A stretch of DNA of 64,000 bases. Source: Cellulomonas cellasea. GTDB taxonomy: Bacteria > Actinomycetota > Actinomycetes > Actinomycetales > Cellulomonadaceae. Below the pieces are notes generated by a model. The model saw only the letters and a list, made by a program, of their open reading frames with translations, had not been told where the DNA came from and made no database searches. The stretch is taken from assembly GCF_006538745.1 (NCBI RefSeq), contig NZ_BJLR01000035.1, positions 62,001-126,000 on the forward strand, in the 5' to 3' direction. This document shows positions 1-8,511 of the stretch, piece by piece. Numbering within the stretch: the first letter of the stretch is position 1; every line of letters starts with the position of its first letter. Both the position numbers and the translations under genes were made by a program.

Positions 1-1108
1 CCTCCGTGTAGCAGGTCACGGTGAACCGTCGCGACGCCTCGTCGAGCCCGGCGGCGGCGAGCGCGGCCGCCCTCGCCGGGTCGTCGAGCAGGGACGCGAT
101 CGCCGCGGCGAGCGCCGCCGGGTCGTCCGGGGGGACCAGGAGCCCGGTGCGGCCGTCGTCGAGGACCTCGGCGAGCCCCTGGACACCGGACGCCACGACG
201 GGCCGGCCCGCGAGCATCGCCTCGACCGCGGTGTTGCCGAACGACTCGGAGCGCGACGGCACCAGCACCACGTCCGCCGCGGCGAGCTCGTCCCACGTCG
301 GGTGCACGTAGCCGGCCAGGGTCACCCGGCCCGCGAGGTCGGGGCGGGCGGCGCGCTCGCGCAGCTCGGCCTCGAAGAACTCGTACCCCGGGAAGACGGT
401 GCCGCACACCCGCAGCGAGACGTCCCGGCCGGCGGCGGCGAGCAGGCCCGTCGCCTCGAGCGCGACGTGCGTGCCCTTGCGCGGCGACATGCGCCCGACG
501 AGCGCGATCCGTGCCGGGTCGCCCACGGCGCGCGCTCGCAGCGCCGTCGGGCCGGCGGGCGGACCGGGCACCCCGTTGTGGACCACGACGACCGACCGGT
601 CGAGCCGGGGCACGACCTCCGTCACGGCGTGCCGCGAGGCCCCGCTGTTCGCGATGACCGAGCGCGCGAGGAGCAGCGGCGCGGTGAGGACCCGGCGGGC
701 GATCGGCGGGTACCCGTCGTCCGTCTCGTGCACGTGGCACGCGACGGGCCGTCCGGCGAGGCGCGCGGCGAGGAGCCACTCGGGGATCGTCACGGTGTTG
801 ACGTAGACCAGCGCCGGGTCGAGCCGGCGCGTGAGCCGGCGCAGGCGCAGCGTCGCGGCGAGCATGCGCCACGGCAGCCGGACCAGCTGCGCCGGGCGCA
901 GGAGCGCCTTGCGCAGGACCGGGAACTCCACGACGCGCACCCGCGCGCCGCGCGCCTCGAGCAGCTCGACGAGCGGCCCGGTGACCGGGAGGACGACCTC
1001 GACCCGCCACCCGCTGCCGACGGCCGCCGACACGGTCTCGAGCAGCTGACGGTCCGACCCGTACAGGTCCGGGGACGGGTGCGCGACGAGCAGCAGGGGC
1101 CCGGTCAC
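1..1108 (-). CDS. GT4-family glycosyltransferase, C-terminus cut by window edge
   Basis: About 369 codons of a retaining glycosyltransferase of the GT4/GT-B type; the last residues lie beyond position 1. The N-terminus (PLLLVAHPSPDLYGSDRQLL) is the usual first Rossmann strand of exopolysaccharide glycosyltransferases. Near the C-terminus the E-x7-E motif is readable (ESFGNTAVE, then MLAGRPVVAS and GLLVPPDD), which binds the nucleotide-sugar donor. The start is taken as the GTG at 1108; an in-frame GTG at 1117 is an alternative, and neither has a good Shine-Dalgarno. It is divergent from the secreted beta-helix gene at 1576 and lies in the same locus as a polyprenyl glycosylphosphotransferase, so a role in extracellular polysaccharide assembly is likely. 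Donor and acceptor sugars cannot be told. Confidence 0.85.
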   Translation of the reverse strand, partial: MTGPLLLVAHPSPDLYGSDRQLLETVSAAVGSGWRVEVVLPVTGPLVELLEARGARVRVVEFPVLRKALLRPAQLVRLPWRMLAATLRLRRLTRRLDPALVYVNTVTIPEWLLAARLAGRPVACHVHETDDGYPPIARRVLTAPLLLARSVIANSGASRHAVTEVVPRLDRSVVVVHNGVPGPPAGPTALRARAVGDPARIALVGRMSPRKGTHVALEATGLLAAAGRDVSLRVCGTVFPGYEFFEAELRERAARPDLAGRVTLAGYVHPTWDELAAADVVLVPSRSESFGNTAVEAMLAGRPVVASGVQGLAEVLDDGRTGLLVPPDDPAALAAAIASLLDDPARAAALAAAGLDEASRRFTVTCYTE

Positions 1109-1575
1109 CGGGTGCACCGGGCGCTCTGGGCCGGACGGGAGGCCGGGACCGACTTGATGAGATGTCTCTCATCCTTCTCCCTGTCGGGGATCCGGCTGAG
1201 TACGGTTGCCACGCAGGTGCTCATCCCTCGCGCCGCCGCTTCGCATCGTCCATGCACACAGCGTGCCCGATCTTCGACCACAGACCCAACAGCCGCCACC
1301 TCAACCGAACAGTCAGCCAGGGCGTGAAATGCGTCACGCATCCGTTACGCGACGAGAGTCGGGCGGACGTCCGAAAGCGCAGGTCGGGGCCTATGGCTGG
1401 CCCGGTCCGGGGCGCTGTCGCCTCCGCGGAGGCGTGATCCCGGTCACGGGAGACGTCACCCGAATGGCTTAGTGTCGACCGGGATGCGGCCGCTCGAGCG
1501 GCCATCGACCCCCCGCGCTTCGACGCGCACTGCGTGCGCCGACCACGGCTGCGCCGAAGAACAATGAGGAGTCCC
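1109..1575. promoter_or_regulatory. Divergent intergenic region, glycosyltransferase / beta-helix protein
   Basis: 467 bases without a convincing gene. The region is less GC-biased than its neighbours. It holds the promoters of the leftward glycosyltransferase and the rightward secreted protein. A TCACCCGAA word at 1456-1464 recurs upstream of the other surface-polysaccharide genes (3770-3832 and 7088-7116). An AGGAG just before the ATG at 1576 is the ribosome binding site of the next gene. No RNA gene seen. Confidence 0.5.
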
Positions 1576-3018
1576 ATGACGGGTAGACACGCGACCGGAG
1601 CGCCGACCCAGCGCTCGAGAGCACGACGCCTCGCCCTCACCTCGGTGGGCGCACTGATCATGGCCTTCGTCCCCTGGAGCGCCTCGCAGGCCACCACCCC
1701 GCTCACGGCGCCCGTCACCGCGCCGCCCGCGGACCCCGGGGCGAGCGCGGCGACCGCGCCCATGGTCTCGGCCGTGGCCGCAGCGACGGCGACGACCCCC
1801 ACGATCGGCGAGTTCGTCCTCCCCCCGGCGGGGAGCCGCACGGTGACGCTGCCCGGGGCCCCCGCGAACGCGACGTCCGTGACCCTCAAGGTCCGCGGCC
1901 GCTGGTCCTGGAAGCCGACGCGCATCTCCGTCTGCGCCGGCGAGACCGCCACCGAGACCTGCAAGAGCGCCGTGGCCCTCACGACGCCGGCGCAGCGCGC
2001 GAAGACCGTGACGGTCACCGTCACGCTGCCCGCCACGGCGAAGAACCGGGTCACGTTCTACAACGCCGACGCGAGCGTGCGGGTGCGCGCGGAGGTGCAG
2101 TCGTACACGACCCCGCCGCCGCCGCCGGCGCCCGCTCCGGCGCCGACCAAGGCCCCCGAGCAGCCCAAGCCCGCGCCCTCCGCGACGACCACCTCGCCCG
2201 CGCCCGCACCCGGTGCGGGCTCCGGCTCGGGCTCCGGCTCCGGCGGGTTCGCGAACGCCGGGTCGACCGGCGTCCCCGCCGGGACCGCGCTCACCACGCA
2301 CAGCGGTGACCTCGTGATCACCCAGCCCGGGACGGTCATCGACGCGCTCGACGTGCACGGCCTGGTCAAGATCCAGGCGGACAACGTCACGATCAAGCGC
2401 ACGATCATCCGGGGCCGGCCCCTCACGAGCAGCATGGCCCTCATCACCAACGAGCTCGGCCGGTACCGCTTCACGCTCGAGGACAGCGAGCTGCGCGCCG
2501 CGGACGCGTCCCCGCACGTCAGCGGGATCATCGGCAACAACTTCGAGGTCCGCCGCACGGAGATCGCGAACGTCATCGACTCGGTGCACATCACCGGCTC
2601 GAACGTCCTCGTCGAGAACTCGTGGCTGCACGACAACCTGATCTACATGCAGGACCCGAACCACAACGGCGGGCCGAGCCATGCCGACAACGTGCAGATC
2701 CAGGGCGGCTCGAACATCACGTTCCGCGGCAACACCATCGAGGGCGCCCACTCGTCGGCGTTCCAGACGACCCAGGACCGCGCCGCGGTCTCCGGCGTCA
2801 CGGTGACGAACAACAAGATCGACGGCGGCGCGTGCTCGATCAACGTCGCGTACGGCTCCAAGTACGGGCCGATCCAGGGCTTCACGGTGGCGAACAACGT
2901 CTTCGGCACCTCGCAGCGTCACGCGAAGTGCGCGATCATCGCGCCGAGCTCGAACACGATCGCCAACACGAGCAACACCTGGGTCGACGGCACGCCCGTC
3001 CAGGTGTCGCGCGGCTGA
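1576..3018 (+). CDS. Secreted right-handed parallel beta-helix protein (paralogue 1)
   Basis: 480 aa. ATG 1576 is chosen because AGGAGT lies just upstream; earlier in-frame ATGs have none. A signal peptide spans about residues 1-39 (Arg-rich, then ALTSVGALIMAFVPWSASQA). Residues about 55-175 form a beta-rich domain with two cysteines (ISVCAGE, ETCKSA) of no family I recognise. A Pro/Ala/Thr then Gly/Ser linker (about 177-230) leads to a beta-helix with short repeats such as NVTIKRTIIRG and NVLVENSWLHDN. This fold is shared by polysaccharide lyases, epimerases and adhesins. No catalytic set can be assigned. The 4029 paralogue has the same order of parts. Probably acts on or binds an exopolysaccharide made by the flanking enzymes. 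Confidence 0.8.
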   Translation: MTGRHATGAPTQRSRARRLALTSVGALIMAFVPWSASQATTPLTAPVTAPPADPGASAATAPMVSAVAAATATTPTIGEFVLPPAGSRTVTLPGAPANATSVTLKVRGRWSWKPTRISVCAGETATETCKSAVALTTPAQRAKTVTVTVTLPATAKNRVTFYNADASVRVRAEVQSYTTPPPPPAPAPAPTKAPEQPKPAPSATTTSPAPAPGAGSGSGSGSGGFANAGSTGVPAGTALTTHSGDLVITQPGTVIDALDVHGLVKIQADNVTIKRTIIRGRPLTSSMALITNELGRYRFTLEDSELRAADASPHVSGIIGNNFEVRRTEIANVIDSVHITGSNVLVENSWLHDNLIYMQDPNHNGGPSHADNVQIQGGSNITFRGNTIEGAHSSAFQTTQDRAAVSGVTVTNNKIDGGACSINVAYGSKYGPIQGFTVANNVFGTSQRHAKCAIIAPSSNTIANTSNTWVDGTPVQVSRG

Positions 3019-3111
3019 CGACGTCGTGACGTCCGGGCGCACCCACCCTCCGGGACGCGCCCAGGCCGGGGCGGCACCGCACGCCCCGGTCGACAGCTAG
3101 ACCCGCACGAC

Positions 3112-3152
3112 CCCGGCGCCCTGCGGCGAAGCCCCCACCGCAGGGCGCCGGG
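3112..3152 (+). terminator. Stem-loop terminator after beta-helix gene 1
   Basis: Perfect 15-bp stem, CCCGGCGCCCTGCGG at 3112-3126 with its complement at 3138-3152 and an 11-base loop. It lies about 95 bases after the stop codon. There is no T-tract, which is usual for terminators in this GC range. Confidence 0.6.
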
Positions 3153-3160
3153 CTTGGCCG

Positions 3161-3228
3161 TGGCTCGGCCCGGCTGGGAAGGGCTCGGCGGGCTCGGCCC
3201 AGTTCGGCGGGCTCGGCCCGGCTCGGCG
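3161..3228. repeat. Imperfect 19-bp GC-rich tandem repeat
   Basis: Degenerate copies of a unit like GGCTCGGCCCGGCTCGGCG, clearest at 3191-3209 and 3210-3228. They sit in non-coding DNA after the terminator. No coding potential is evident in 3153-3600; the open frames there have skewed, low-complexity composition. Confidence 0.5.
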
Positions 3229-3599
3229 TGCCCGCCGTCCCGGCCGCACGGCCCCGCAGAGCCACAGCACCACCGCGGCCCGCACGTCCCGCCGCCGGCT
3301 CCCGTCCGGCAGCCCGGGACGGCACTTCTCCCGCGGCGCTCGCCCGGCGCGGGACACCGCGCCGCCCGCGTCGCCGGGTGGGGGACCGGGCGCAACCCCT
3401 CGCCGGGTCCCGGACGCCGAGCCGCCCTCGTCGCCCGGCCGTGGCCGCCGCGGGAGGCCGACGGAGCCCTCGCAGCGCCTCCGCTTCCCGGTGTGTGGCC
3501 GGACGCCCGTCGATGCACGGGCGGATGCGACAGGAACAGACACAGCGGACGCCGCCGACGCGGTAGCCGCACCCCGTACCAGAGAGCAACGCCTCTCGC

Positions 3600-4028
3600 A
3601 CCGGGTGGACTCGGGAACCAGGCGAGCGAAAAGTGTCGGACGTGTCCGACGTCACCGGCGGAATTACTCAACTACGCCGTTCGCCTGCCGAGCGCATTCA
3701 CGCGTAAACACCCAAAACGTGAGCGAGCGCACGTCGGCGCCGGGCAGGCACCCGTACATTCTGGACGAATCACCCGAAAACCGGTGCCCGATTCCGCCGA
3801 CGGGTGAATATCTGCACCGCCGATCGGGTGAAGTTGCAGGTCACACGCTATCGCGGCGACAGCGGGCGACCGATTAGGCCCTACGAGTGAGAACGCTCAC
3901 TTACGAGTGTCGCACCGATGGCGTACTGTCCATTTCTCGGGACGCGGGTCGCAATTCGCGACGATATCCAGGCTGACGAGCATGGGCCGTGTGTTCCGCC
4001 CAGAACGCACCTGATGAGGAGATTGTTC
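3600..4028 (+). promoter_or_regulatory. Promoter and operator region of beta-helix gene 2
   Basis: GC drops sharply from about 3600, marking the control region. TCACCCGAAAA occurs at 3770-3780 and CGGGTGAA at 3801-3808 and 3825-3832, two direct copies 24 bases apart. Further down TACGAGTG is repeated at 3882-3889 and 3902-3909 (20 bases, two helical turns). A GTGAG-AACG-CTCAC inverted repeat lies at 3887-3900. GAGGAG at 4016-4021 is a strong ribosome binding site for ATG 4029. Which regulators bind is unknown. Confidence 0.55.
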
Positions 4029-5360
4029 ATGTTCGCAGTATCGCTCGACCGATCACGCACCACGCGTCGCGCCCTTGCGGTCGCCGTGCTGGGCGCGGTC
4101 CTGGCGGCCGGCGCCCCCAGCGTCTCCGCCCAGGCCGCATCGGTCCCGCTCAGCACCGTGACGAACACCGGTGCCGCGATCCCTGAGTTCACGCTCAGCT
4201 ACAGCTCGTCCAAGATCGTCACCCTGCCTTCCGTGCCGACGGGCGCGACCTCGGCGACGATGACGATCACCGGTCGCTGGGCCTGGAAGCCGACGACGCT
4301 GTCGGTCTGTGCCGGCTCGACCCTGACGGAGGCCTGCAAGGCCAACGCCGTCCTGACGACGCCCGTGCAGGACGCCGGCAGCGCGACGTTCACGCTCCCG
4401 CTGCCCCCGTCGGCCACCGGCAAGGTGATCGTGTACAACCGCGACGCGAGCGTGCGGGTCGTCGTGGCCGTCAAGAGCTTCGAGGTTCCCTCGGCGACGC
4501 CCACGCCCACGCCGACGCCCACGCCGACCCCTACGCCGACCCCCACGCCCACGCCGTCCCCGACGCCCACCGCCCCGGCGCTGCCGAAGTACGCCACCGG
4601 CGCGTCCACGGGTGTGCCGGCCGGCACCGCGCTCCGGGTCGTCTCCGGTGACCTCGTCGTCTCCACGCCCGGCGCGGTCATCGACGCCGTCGACGTGCGC
4701 GGCTTCATCAAGGTCAACGCGCCGAACGTGACGATCAAGCGCTCGATCGTGCGCGGTCGCCCGATCACGAGCAGCTTCGCGCTCATCACCAACTCGCTCG
4801 GTGCGTACCCGTTCACCCTCGAGGACAGCGAGCTCATCGCGTCCGACGCCTCGCCGCACATCGCGGGCATCATCGGCCACAACTTCACGGTCAAGCGCAC
4901 CGAGATCGCGAAGGTCATCGACTCGGTGCACATCACCGGCTCGAACGTCCTCGTCGAGAACTCCTGGCTGCACGACAACCTGTACTACGCCAGCGACCCG
5001 AACCACGGCGGCGGCGAGAGCCACTCCGACAACGTCCAGATCCAGGGCGGCTCGAACATCACGTTCCGCGGCAACACGATGGAGAGCGCCCAGGCGTCCG
5101 CCATCCAGATGACCCAGGACCGCTCCGCGATCTCCGGCCTCTCCGTGACGAACAACAAGATCGACGGCGGCGCCTGCTCGGTCAACGTCGCGTACGGCTC
5201 CAAGTACCCGGCGATCCAGGGCATCACGGTGTCGAACAACCTCTTCGGTACCGCCCAGCGCATCTCGCGGTGCGCGATCATCGCGCCGACCGGCAACACG
5301 ATCGTCAACACGAACAACGTGTACACCGACGGCGTCCTGGTCAAGATCTCGCGCGGCTGA
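4029..5360 (+). CDS. Secreted right-handed parallel beta-helix protein (paralogue 2)
   Basis: 443 aa. ATG 4029 is preceded by GAGGAG at seven bases, so earlier in-frame starts (3918, 4014) are not used. The signal peptide ends near residue 37 (VLAAGAPSVSAQA). The same N-terminal domain as the 1576 paralogue follows (FTLSYSSSKIVTLPSVPTG, ISVCAG-like LSVCAGS with EACKA). Residues about 156-184 are a Thr-Pro linker, in place of the Pro-Ala/Gly-Ser linker of paralogue 1. The beta-helix half is close to paralogue 1 and keeps blocks such as VHITGSNVLVENSWLHDN and VQIQGGSNITFRGNT, so one probably arose by duplication. Likely extracellular polysaccharide-active or structural; activity unassigned. Confidence 0.8.
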   Translation: MFAVSLDRSRTTRRALAVAVLGAVLAAGAPSVSAQAASVPLSTVTNTGAAIPEFTLSYSSSKIVTLPSVPTGATSATMTITGRWAWKPTTLSVCAGSTLTEACKANAVLTTPVQDAGSATFTLPLPPSATGKVIVYNRDASVRVVVAVKSFEVPSATPTPTPTPTPTPTPTPTPTPSPTPTAPALPKYATGASTGVPAGTALRVVSGDLVVSTPGAVIDAVDVRGFIKVNAPNVTIKRSIVRGRPITSSFALITNSLGAYPFTLEDSELIASDASPHIAGIIGHNFTVKRTEIAKVIDSVHITGSNVLVENSWLHDNLYYASDPNHGGGESHSDNVQIQGGSNITFRGNTMESAQASAIQMTQDRSAISGLSVTNNKIDGGACSVNVAYGSKYPAIQGITVSNNLFGTAQRISRCAIIAPTGNTIVNTNNVYTDGVLVKISRG

Positions 5361-5384
5361 CGCACCGCACCGCACGCACGCACG

Positions 5385-5430
5385 ACGAACGGGCGGGGCG
5401 CTCCCTCAGGGGAGCGTCCCGCCCGTTCGT
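5385..5430. terminator. Bidirectional terminator between convergent genes
   Basis: Long inverted repeat beginning ACGAACGGGCGGG at 5385 and ending in its complement at 5430, with an inner CGCTCCC/GGGAGCG stem and a tiny loop. It sits between the ends of the beta-helix gene (5360) and the glycosylphosphotransferase (5477), so it serves both directions. Confidence 0.75.
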
Positions 5431-5476
5431 CGTGGGCCCGCGGCCCGGCCGGCACCGGTGCCGCGGGGCCCGTCGC

Positions 5477-7009
5477 TCAGTAGGCCCCGGAGCCGCTCAG
5501 CACGGCGCGGCCGGTCTTCCACAGGATCATCAGGTCCATGGTGACGGACCAGTTGTCGACGTAGCGCAGGTCGAGCCGGACCGACTCCTCCCACGCGAGG
5601 TCCGCGCGACCGCTGACCTGCCACAGGCCCGTCAGCCCCGGGCGCACCCGCAGCCGCCGTCGCACGGCGTCGGGGTAGGCCTGGACCTCCTCGAGCAGCG
5701 GCGGCCGCGGCCCGACGAGCGACATGTCGCCCTTGATGATGTTGAGCAGCTGCGGGAGCTCGTCGATCGAGAACCGCCGCAGGAACCGGCCGACGGGCGT
5801 GATCCGCGGGTCGGCGTGCATCTTGAACATGAGCCCGTCGCGGTCGCTCGCGTCGAGCAGCGTCTCGCGGACCCGATCGGCGTCCGCGACCATCGTCCGC
5901 AGCTTCCACATCGTGAAGGTCCGGCCATCGACGCCGACGCGCGTCTGGCGGTAGAACGCGCCGCCCTTCGAGGTCAGCACGACCGCCGCCGCGGCCCCCA
6001 GGATCACCGGTGCGGCGACGAGGAGCGCGAGCACGCTGATCGTGCGGTCCATGACCGACTTCGCGAGCAGCCGCTCCCGCGGCGCCTCGATCTCGACCTG
6101 CAGGAGCGAGAGCCCCGCGGTCGGGCGCACGGTGAGCCGCGGGCTCGCGACCTCGACGATGTCGGGGGCGACGACGAGGTGCGCACCGGCACGCCCGAGC
6201 GCCCAGGACAGCCGCCGCAGGGCGTCGCCGCTGAGCGACGAGCCCGTGACGATGACGACCTCTGCGGCGCGGTCCGCGACGACCTGGACGACGTCCGCGA
6301 TCGCCCCGAGCACCGGCACGCCGCCGACGTCGCCGCCCGGCTCGGCCTCCGGCAGGCACATGCCCTCGATCTGGTAGCCGTGGTGCGTCGCCCCGCCGAG
6401 GTTCCGGGTGACGCGCAGCGCCGACGCCGAGTCGCCCACGACGACCGTCCGCATCATCGCCTGGCCCTGCGAGCGCTGGCGGTGCAGCCGGCGACGGTGC
6501 ACGTGCCGGACCCACCACGACAGCACCGCGAGCACGGGCACCCCGACCACGACGAGCGAGCGCGGCACCGGCGCCTTGAGCAGGAACCCCAGGACCATGA
6601 GCGCGCCGGCGAGGTGCAGGGTCCCGCGGAGCACCGACTGGAACTCGCGCGGGCCGTCACCGAGCGCCGAGCGCTGGTAGCCCTTGGCGCCCGCGACGAA
6701 CGACACGAACGCGACCGCGCCCACGACCGCCCACGCGGCGGTCGCCAGCGTCACGCCGGTCGACCAGCTCAGGACCGCGAACGTGACGCCCGCGGCGAGC
6801 ACCGCGTCGAGCAGCACGGCGGTGCGGGCGTACGCGACGCTGGCCCGCGCCCACCGCATCGGGTAGGTCGTCTCGTCGGAGTTGTACGGTGTCGGGCGTC
6901 GTTCGAACGGGAGGTCGGAGGCCCACGAGCGGCGGGCCTCCACCGATCTCGCGCGTCGCTCCTGCGTCCATTCCGACTCGTGCAGGCCTGGGTCTGCCGT
7001 CAGCGTCAT
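5477..7009 (-). CDS. Polyprenyl glycosylphosphotransferase (undecaprenyl-phosphate sugar-1-P transferase)
   Basis: 510 aa. Transfers a sugar-1-phosphate from a nucleotide sugar to undecaprenyl phosphate, the first membrane step of exopolysaccharide synthesis. The N-terminal half has about four membrane helices and a CoA-binding-like region (TVVVGDSASALRVTR). A further helix (VLALLVAAPVILGAAAAVVL) precedes the WbaP/CpsE catalytic block with AFYRQTRVG, MWKLRTM, FSIDELPQLLNIIKGDMSLV, GPRPPL and RPGLTGLWQVSGR, including the conserved Asp-Glu pair. ATG 7009 follows a GGGGGA; a TTG 23 codons earlier is also open. A TTCACCCG palindrome lies about 80 bases upstream. With the GT4 enzyme and beta-helix proteins it defines a surface-polysaccharide locus. 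Confidence 0.93.
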   Translation of the reverse strand: MTLTADPGLHESEWTQERRARSVEARRSWASDLPFERRPTPYNSDETTYPMRWARASVAYARTAVLLDAVLAAGVTFAVLSWSTGVTLATAAWAVVGAVAFVSFVAGAKGYQRSALGDGPREFQSVLRGTLHLAGALMVLGFLLKAPVPRSLVVVGVPVLAVLSWWVRHVHRRRLHRQRSQGQAMMRTVVVGDSASALRVTRNLGGATHHGYQIEGMCLPEAEPGGDVGGVPVLGAIADVVQVVADRAAEVVIVTGSSLSGDALRRLSWALGRAGAHLVVAPDIVEVASPRLTVRPTAGLSLLQVEIEAPRERLLAKSVMDRTISVLALLVAAPVILGAAAAVVLTSKGGAFYRQTRVGVDGRTFTMWKLRTMVADADRVRETLLDASDRDGLMFKMHADPRITPVGRFLRRFSIDELPQLLNIIKGDMSLVGPRPPLLEEVQAYPDAVRRRLRVRPGLTGLWQVSGRADLAWEESVRLDLRYVDNWSVTMDLMILWKTGRAVLSGSGAY

Positions 7010-7087
7010 ACGTCCCCCGTCCAGCGCTGAAGATGCTGGTGAAAGGGTAGGACGACCCCCTGGGCCTAACAACGCCAAATGTCCGAT

Positions 7088-7116
7088 TTCACCCGATGCC
7101 GAGGCATCCGGGTGAA
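7088..7116. promoter_or_regulatory. TTCACCCG...CGGGTGAA palindrome upstream of glycosylphosphotransferase
   Basis: TTCACCCGATGCC and GGCATCCGGGTGAA flank a central GA, a near-perfect inverted repeat. It lies 26 bases after the pth stop and about 80 bases before the glycosylphosphotransferase start, both leftward. It could therefore be the pth terminator, an operator, or both. The same half-site occurs upstream of both beta-helix genes, which favours a shared operator. Confidence 0.5.
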
Positions 7117-7142
7117 TGCTCGATGACGTTCCGGTGAGCCGG

Positions 7143-7760
7143 TCAGCCCTTGGTGTGGACGCGCAGCTGCGCCTTCTCGAGCCCGTCGACGACCACGAGC
7201 TCGACCGCGTCGGCCGCGGCGTCGACGAGCCAGGGCAGGTCCTTGCGCTCGGCCGCCGAGAAGTCGCGCAGCACGAAGTCGGCGGCGTCCATGCGCCCCG
7301 GCGGCCGGCCGACCCCGACCCGGACCCGCACGTAGTCCTTCGTGCCGAGCGCCTTGGACGTGTCGCGCAGCCCGTTGTGCCCGCCCTCGCCGCCGCCGCG
7401 CTTGAGCCTCAGCTCCGCGTAGGGGATGTCGAGCTCGTCGTGCACCATCACCACACGCTCGGGCGGCACGTCGTAGTACTGCGCGAGCGACGCGACCGGT
7501 CCGCCCGAGACGTTCATGTACGTCGTGGGCTTCGCGAGCACCACGCGCGGCCCCGGTGCCCCGCCGGGGAGCGTCCCGAGCCGCGTCTCGGCGACGACGG
7601 CCTGCGGGCGGCGCGAGAGGATCCCGCCGCGCGAGCCGAAGCTCGAGCCGGTGCGGCGCGCGAGCTCGTCGAGCACCATCTGGCCGACGTTGTGGCGGTT
7701 CCCGGCGTACTGCGCGCCCGGGTTGCCGAGGCCGACGACGAGCCAGGGGCCCTCGGTCAT
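7143..7760 (-). CDS. pth: Peptidyl-tRNA hydrolase
   Basis: 205 aa, the normal length. Releases tRNA from peptidyl-tRNA that drops off the ribosome. Signature parts are in order: [20 protein letters not shown] at the N-terminus with the catalytic His of NRHNVG, then [24 protein letters not shown] and [12 protein letters not shown] with the conserved Asn/Asp/His. ATG 7760 begins exactly at the conserved N-terminus. It follows rplY in the common actinobacterial prs-rplY-pth order, all leftward. Confidence 0.97.
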   Translation of the reverse strand: MTEGPWLVVGLGNPGAQYAGNRHNVGQMVLDELARRTGSSFGSRGGILSRRPQAVVAETRLGTLPGGAPGPRVVLAKPTTYMNVSGGPVASLAQYYDVPPERVVMVHDELDIPYAELRLKRGGGEGGHNGLRDTSKALGTKDYVRVRVGVGRPPGRMDAADFVLRDFSAAERKDLPWLVDAAADAVELVVVDGLEKAQLRVHTKG

Positions 7761-7800
7761 GACGGTCCTTCCGATCGGTCGGGTGCCCGGTGCACGCAGC

Positions 7801-7831
7801 GGCGCCCGGCACCGTGACGGTACCGGGCGCC
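7801..7831 (-). terminator. Terminator between rplY and pth
   Basis: GGCGCCCGG at 7801-7809 pairs with CCGGGCGCC at 7823-7831, with an inner ACCGT/ACGGT stem. It lies about 55 bases after the rplY stop, so pth may be partly uncoupled from rplY. Confidence 0.65.
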
Positions 7832-7887
7832 GTGGTGCGTCCGAGCGGGGTGCGGCGCGAGCGCGTCACCCCGAGCGCGCGAGTGGC

Positions 7888-8511
7888 TCAGGCCTCCGCG
7901 GCGGCGGCGGACGCGGCGGACTGCGACGCGGCCAGGTCGGCGGCGACGGCGTCGGCCTCGCGGTCCGCGGCCGTGGCCTGCGGCGCGCTGATCGCGACGA
8001 TCACGGCGTCGGCGTCCGTGACGAGGGTCGAGCCCTGCGGGAGCGCCAGCTGGCCGGCGGTCACGGTGGCGCCCGCCTCGAGGCCCTCGATCGAGACCTC
8101 GACGAACTGCGGCAGGTGCGTCGCCTCGGCCTCGAGGGTCACCGTCTGGTGCTCGACGATGTGGATGGTGCCCGAGAACGACTCGCCCGTGATGACGACG
8201 GGGATCTCGACGGTGACCGTCTCGCCCTTGGTGACGATGAGCAGGTCGACGTGCTCGATGACGTTGCGGACGGGCTCGCGCTGGACGTCCTTGGTGATCG
8301 CGAGGGTCGTCTTGCCGTCGATCTCGATCGCGAAGAGCGCGTTGGCGTGCTTGAGCGCGAGGAACGTCTCGTGGCCCGGCAGCGACACGTGCAGCGGGTC
8401 CGAGCCGTGCCCGTAGAGGACGGCGGGGATGCGGCCGGCACGGCGCGTGCGGCGCGCGGCGCCCTTGCCGAAATCGGTGCGGGTGGTGGCGACGAGCTTG
8501 ACCTCGGACAC
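7888..8511 (-). CDS. rplY: 50S ribosomal protein L25 (Ctc/TL5 form)
   Basis: 207 aa, the long form with an L25 domain (about 1-95) binding 5S rRNA plus the C-terminal TL5 beta domain (about 100-185). Landmarks are TRTDFGKGAARRTRRAGRIP at the N-terminus, AVLYGHG, and VEVSIEGLEAG later. GTG 8511 is chosen because GGGAG lies five bases upstream and the product then starts MSEVKL as in relatives; a TTG four codons earlier is less likely. The tail after about 185 is Ala-rich and poorly conserved. Often stress-induced in related bacteria. Confidence 0.95.
   Translation of the reverse strand: MSEVKLVATTRTDFGKGAARRTRRAGRIPAVLYGHGSDPLHVSLPGHETFLALKHANALFAIEIDGKTTLAITKDVQREPVRNVIEHVDLLIVTKGETVTVEIPVVITGESFSGTIHIVEHQTVTLEAEATHLPQFVEVSIEGLEAGATVTAGQLALPQGSTLVTDADAVIVAISAPQATAADREADAVAADLAASQSAASAAAAEA

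Noticed and set aside
302-1327. Rightward Arg/Ala-rich open frames over the first kilobase
   Set aside because: They are antisense to the glycosyltransferase, whose conserved motifs are read on the minus strand.
4495-4580. CRISPR-like or microsatellite repeat
   Set aside because: The CCGACGCCCACG-type repeat is in frame and encodes the Thr-Pro linker of the secreted beta-helix protein. No CRISPR array was seen anywhere in the window.
7088-7116. BldD binding site
   Set aside because: The dyad TTCACCCG...CGGGTGAA has too large a centre and does not fit the BldD consensus spacing.
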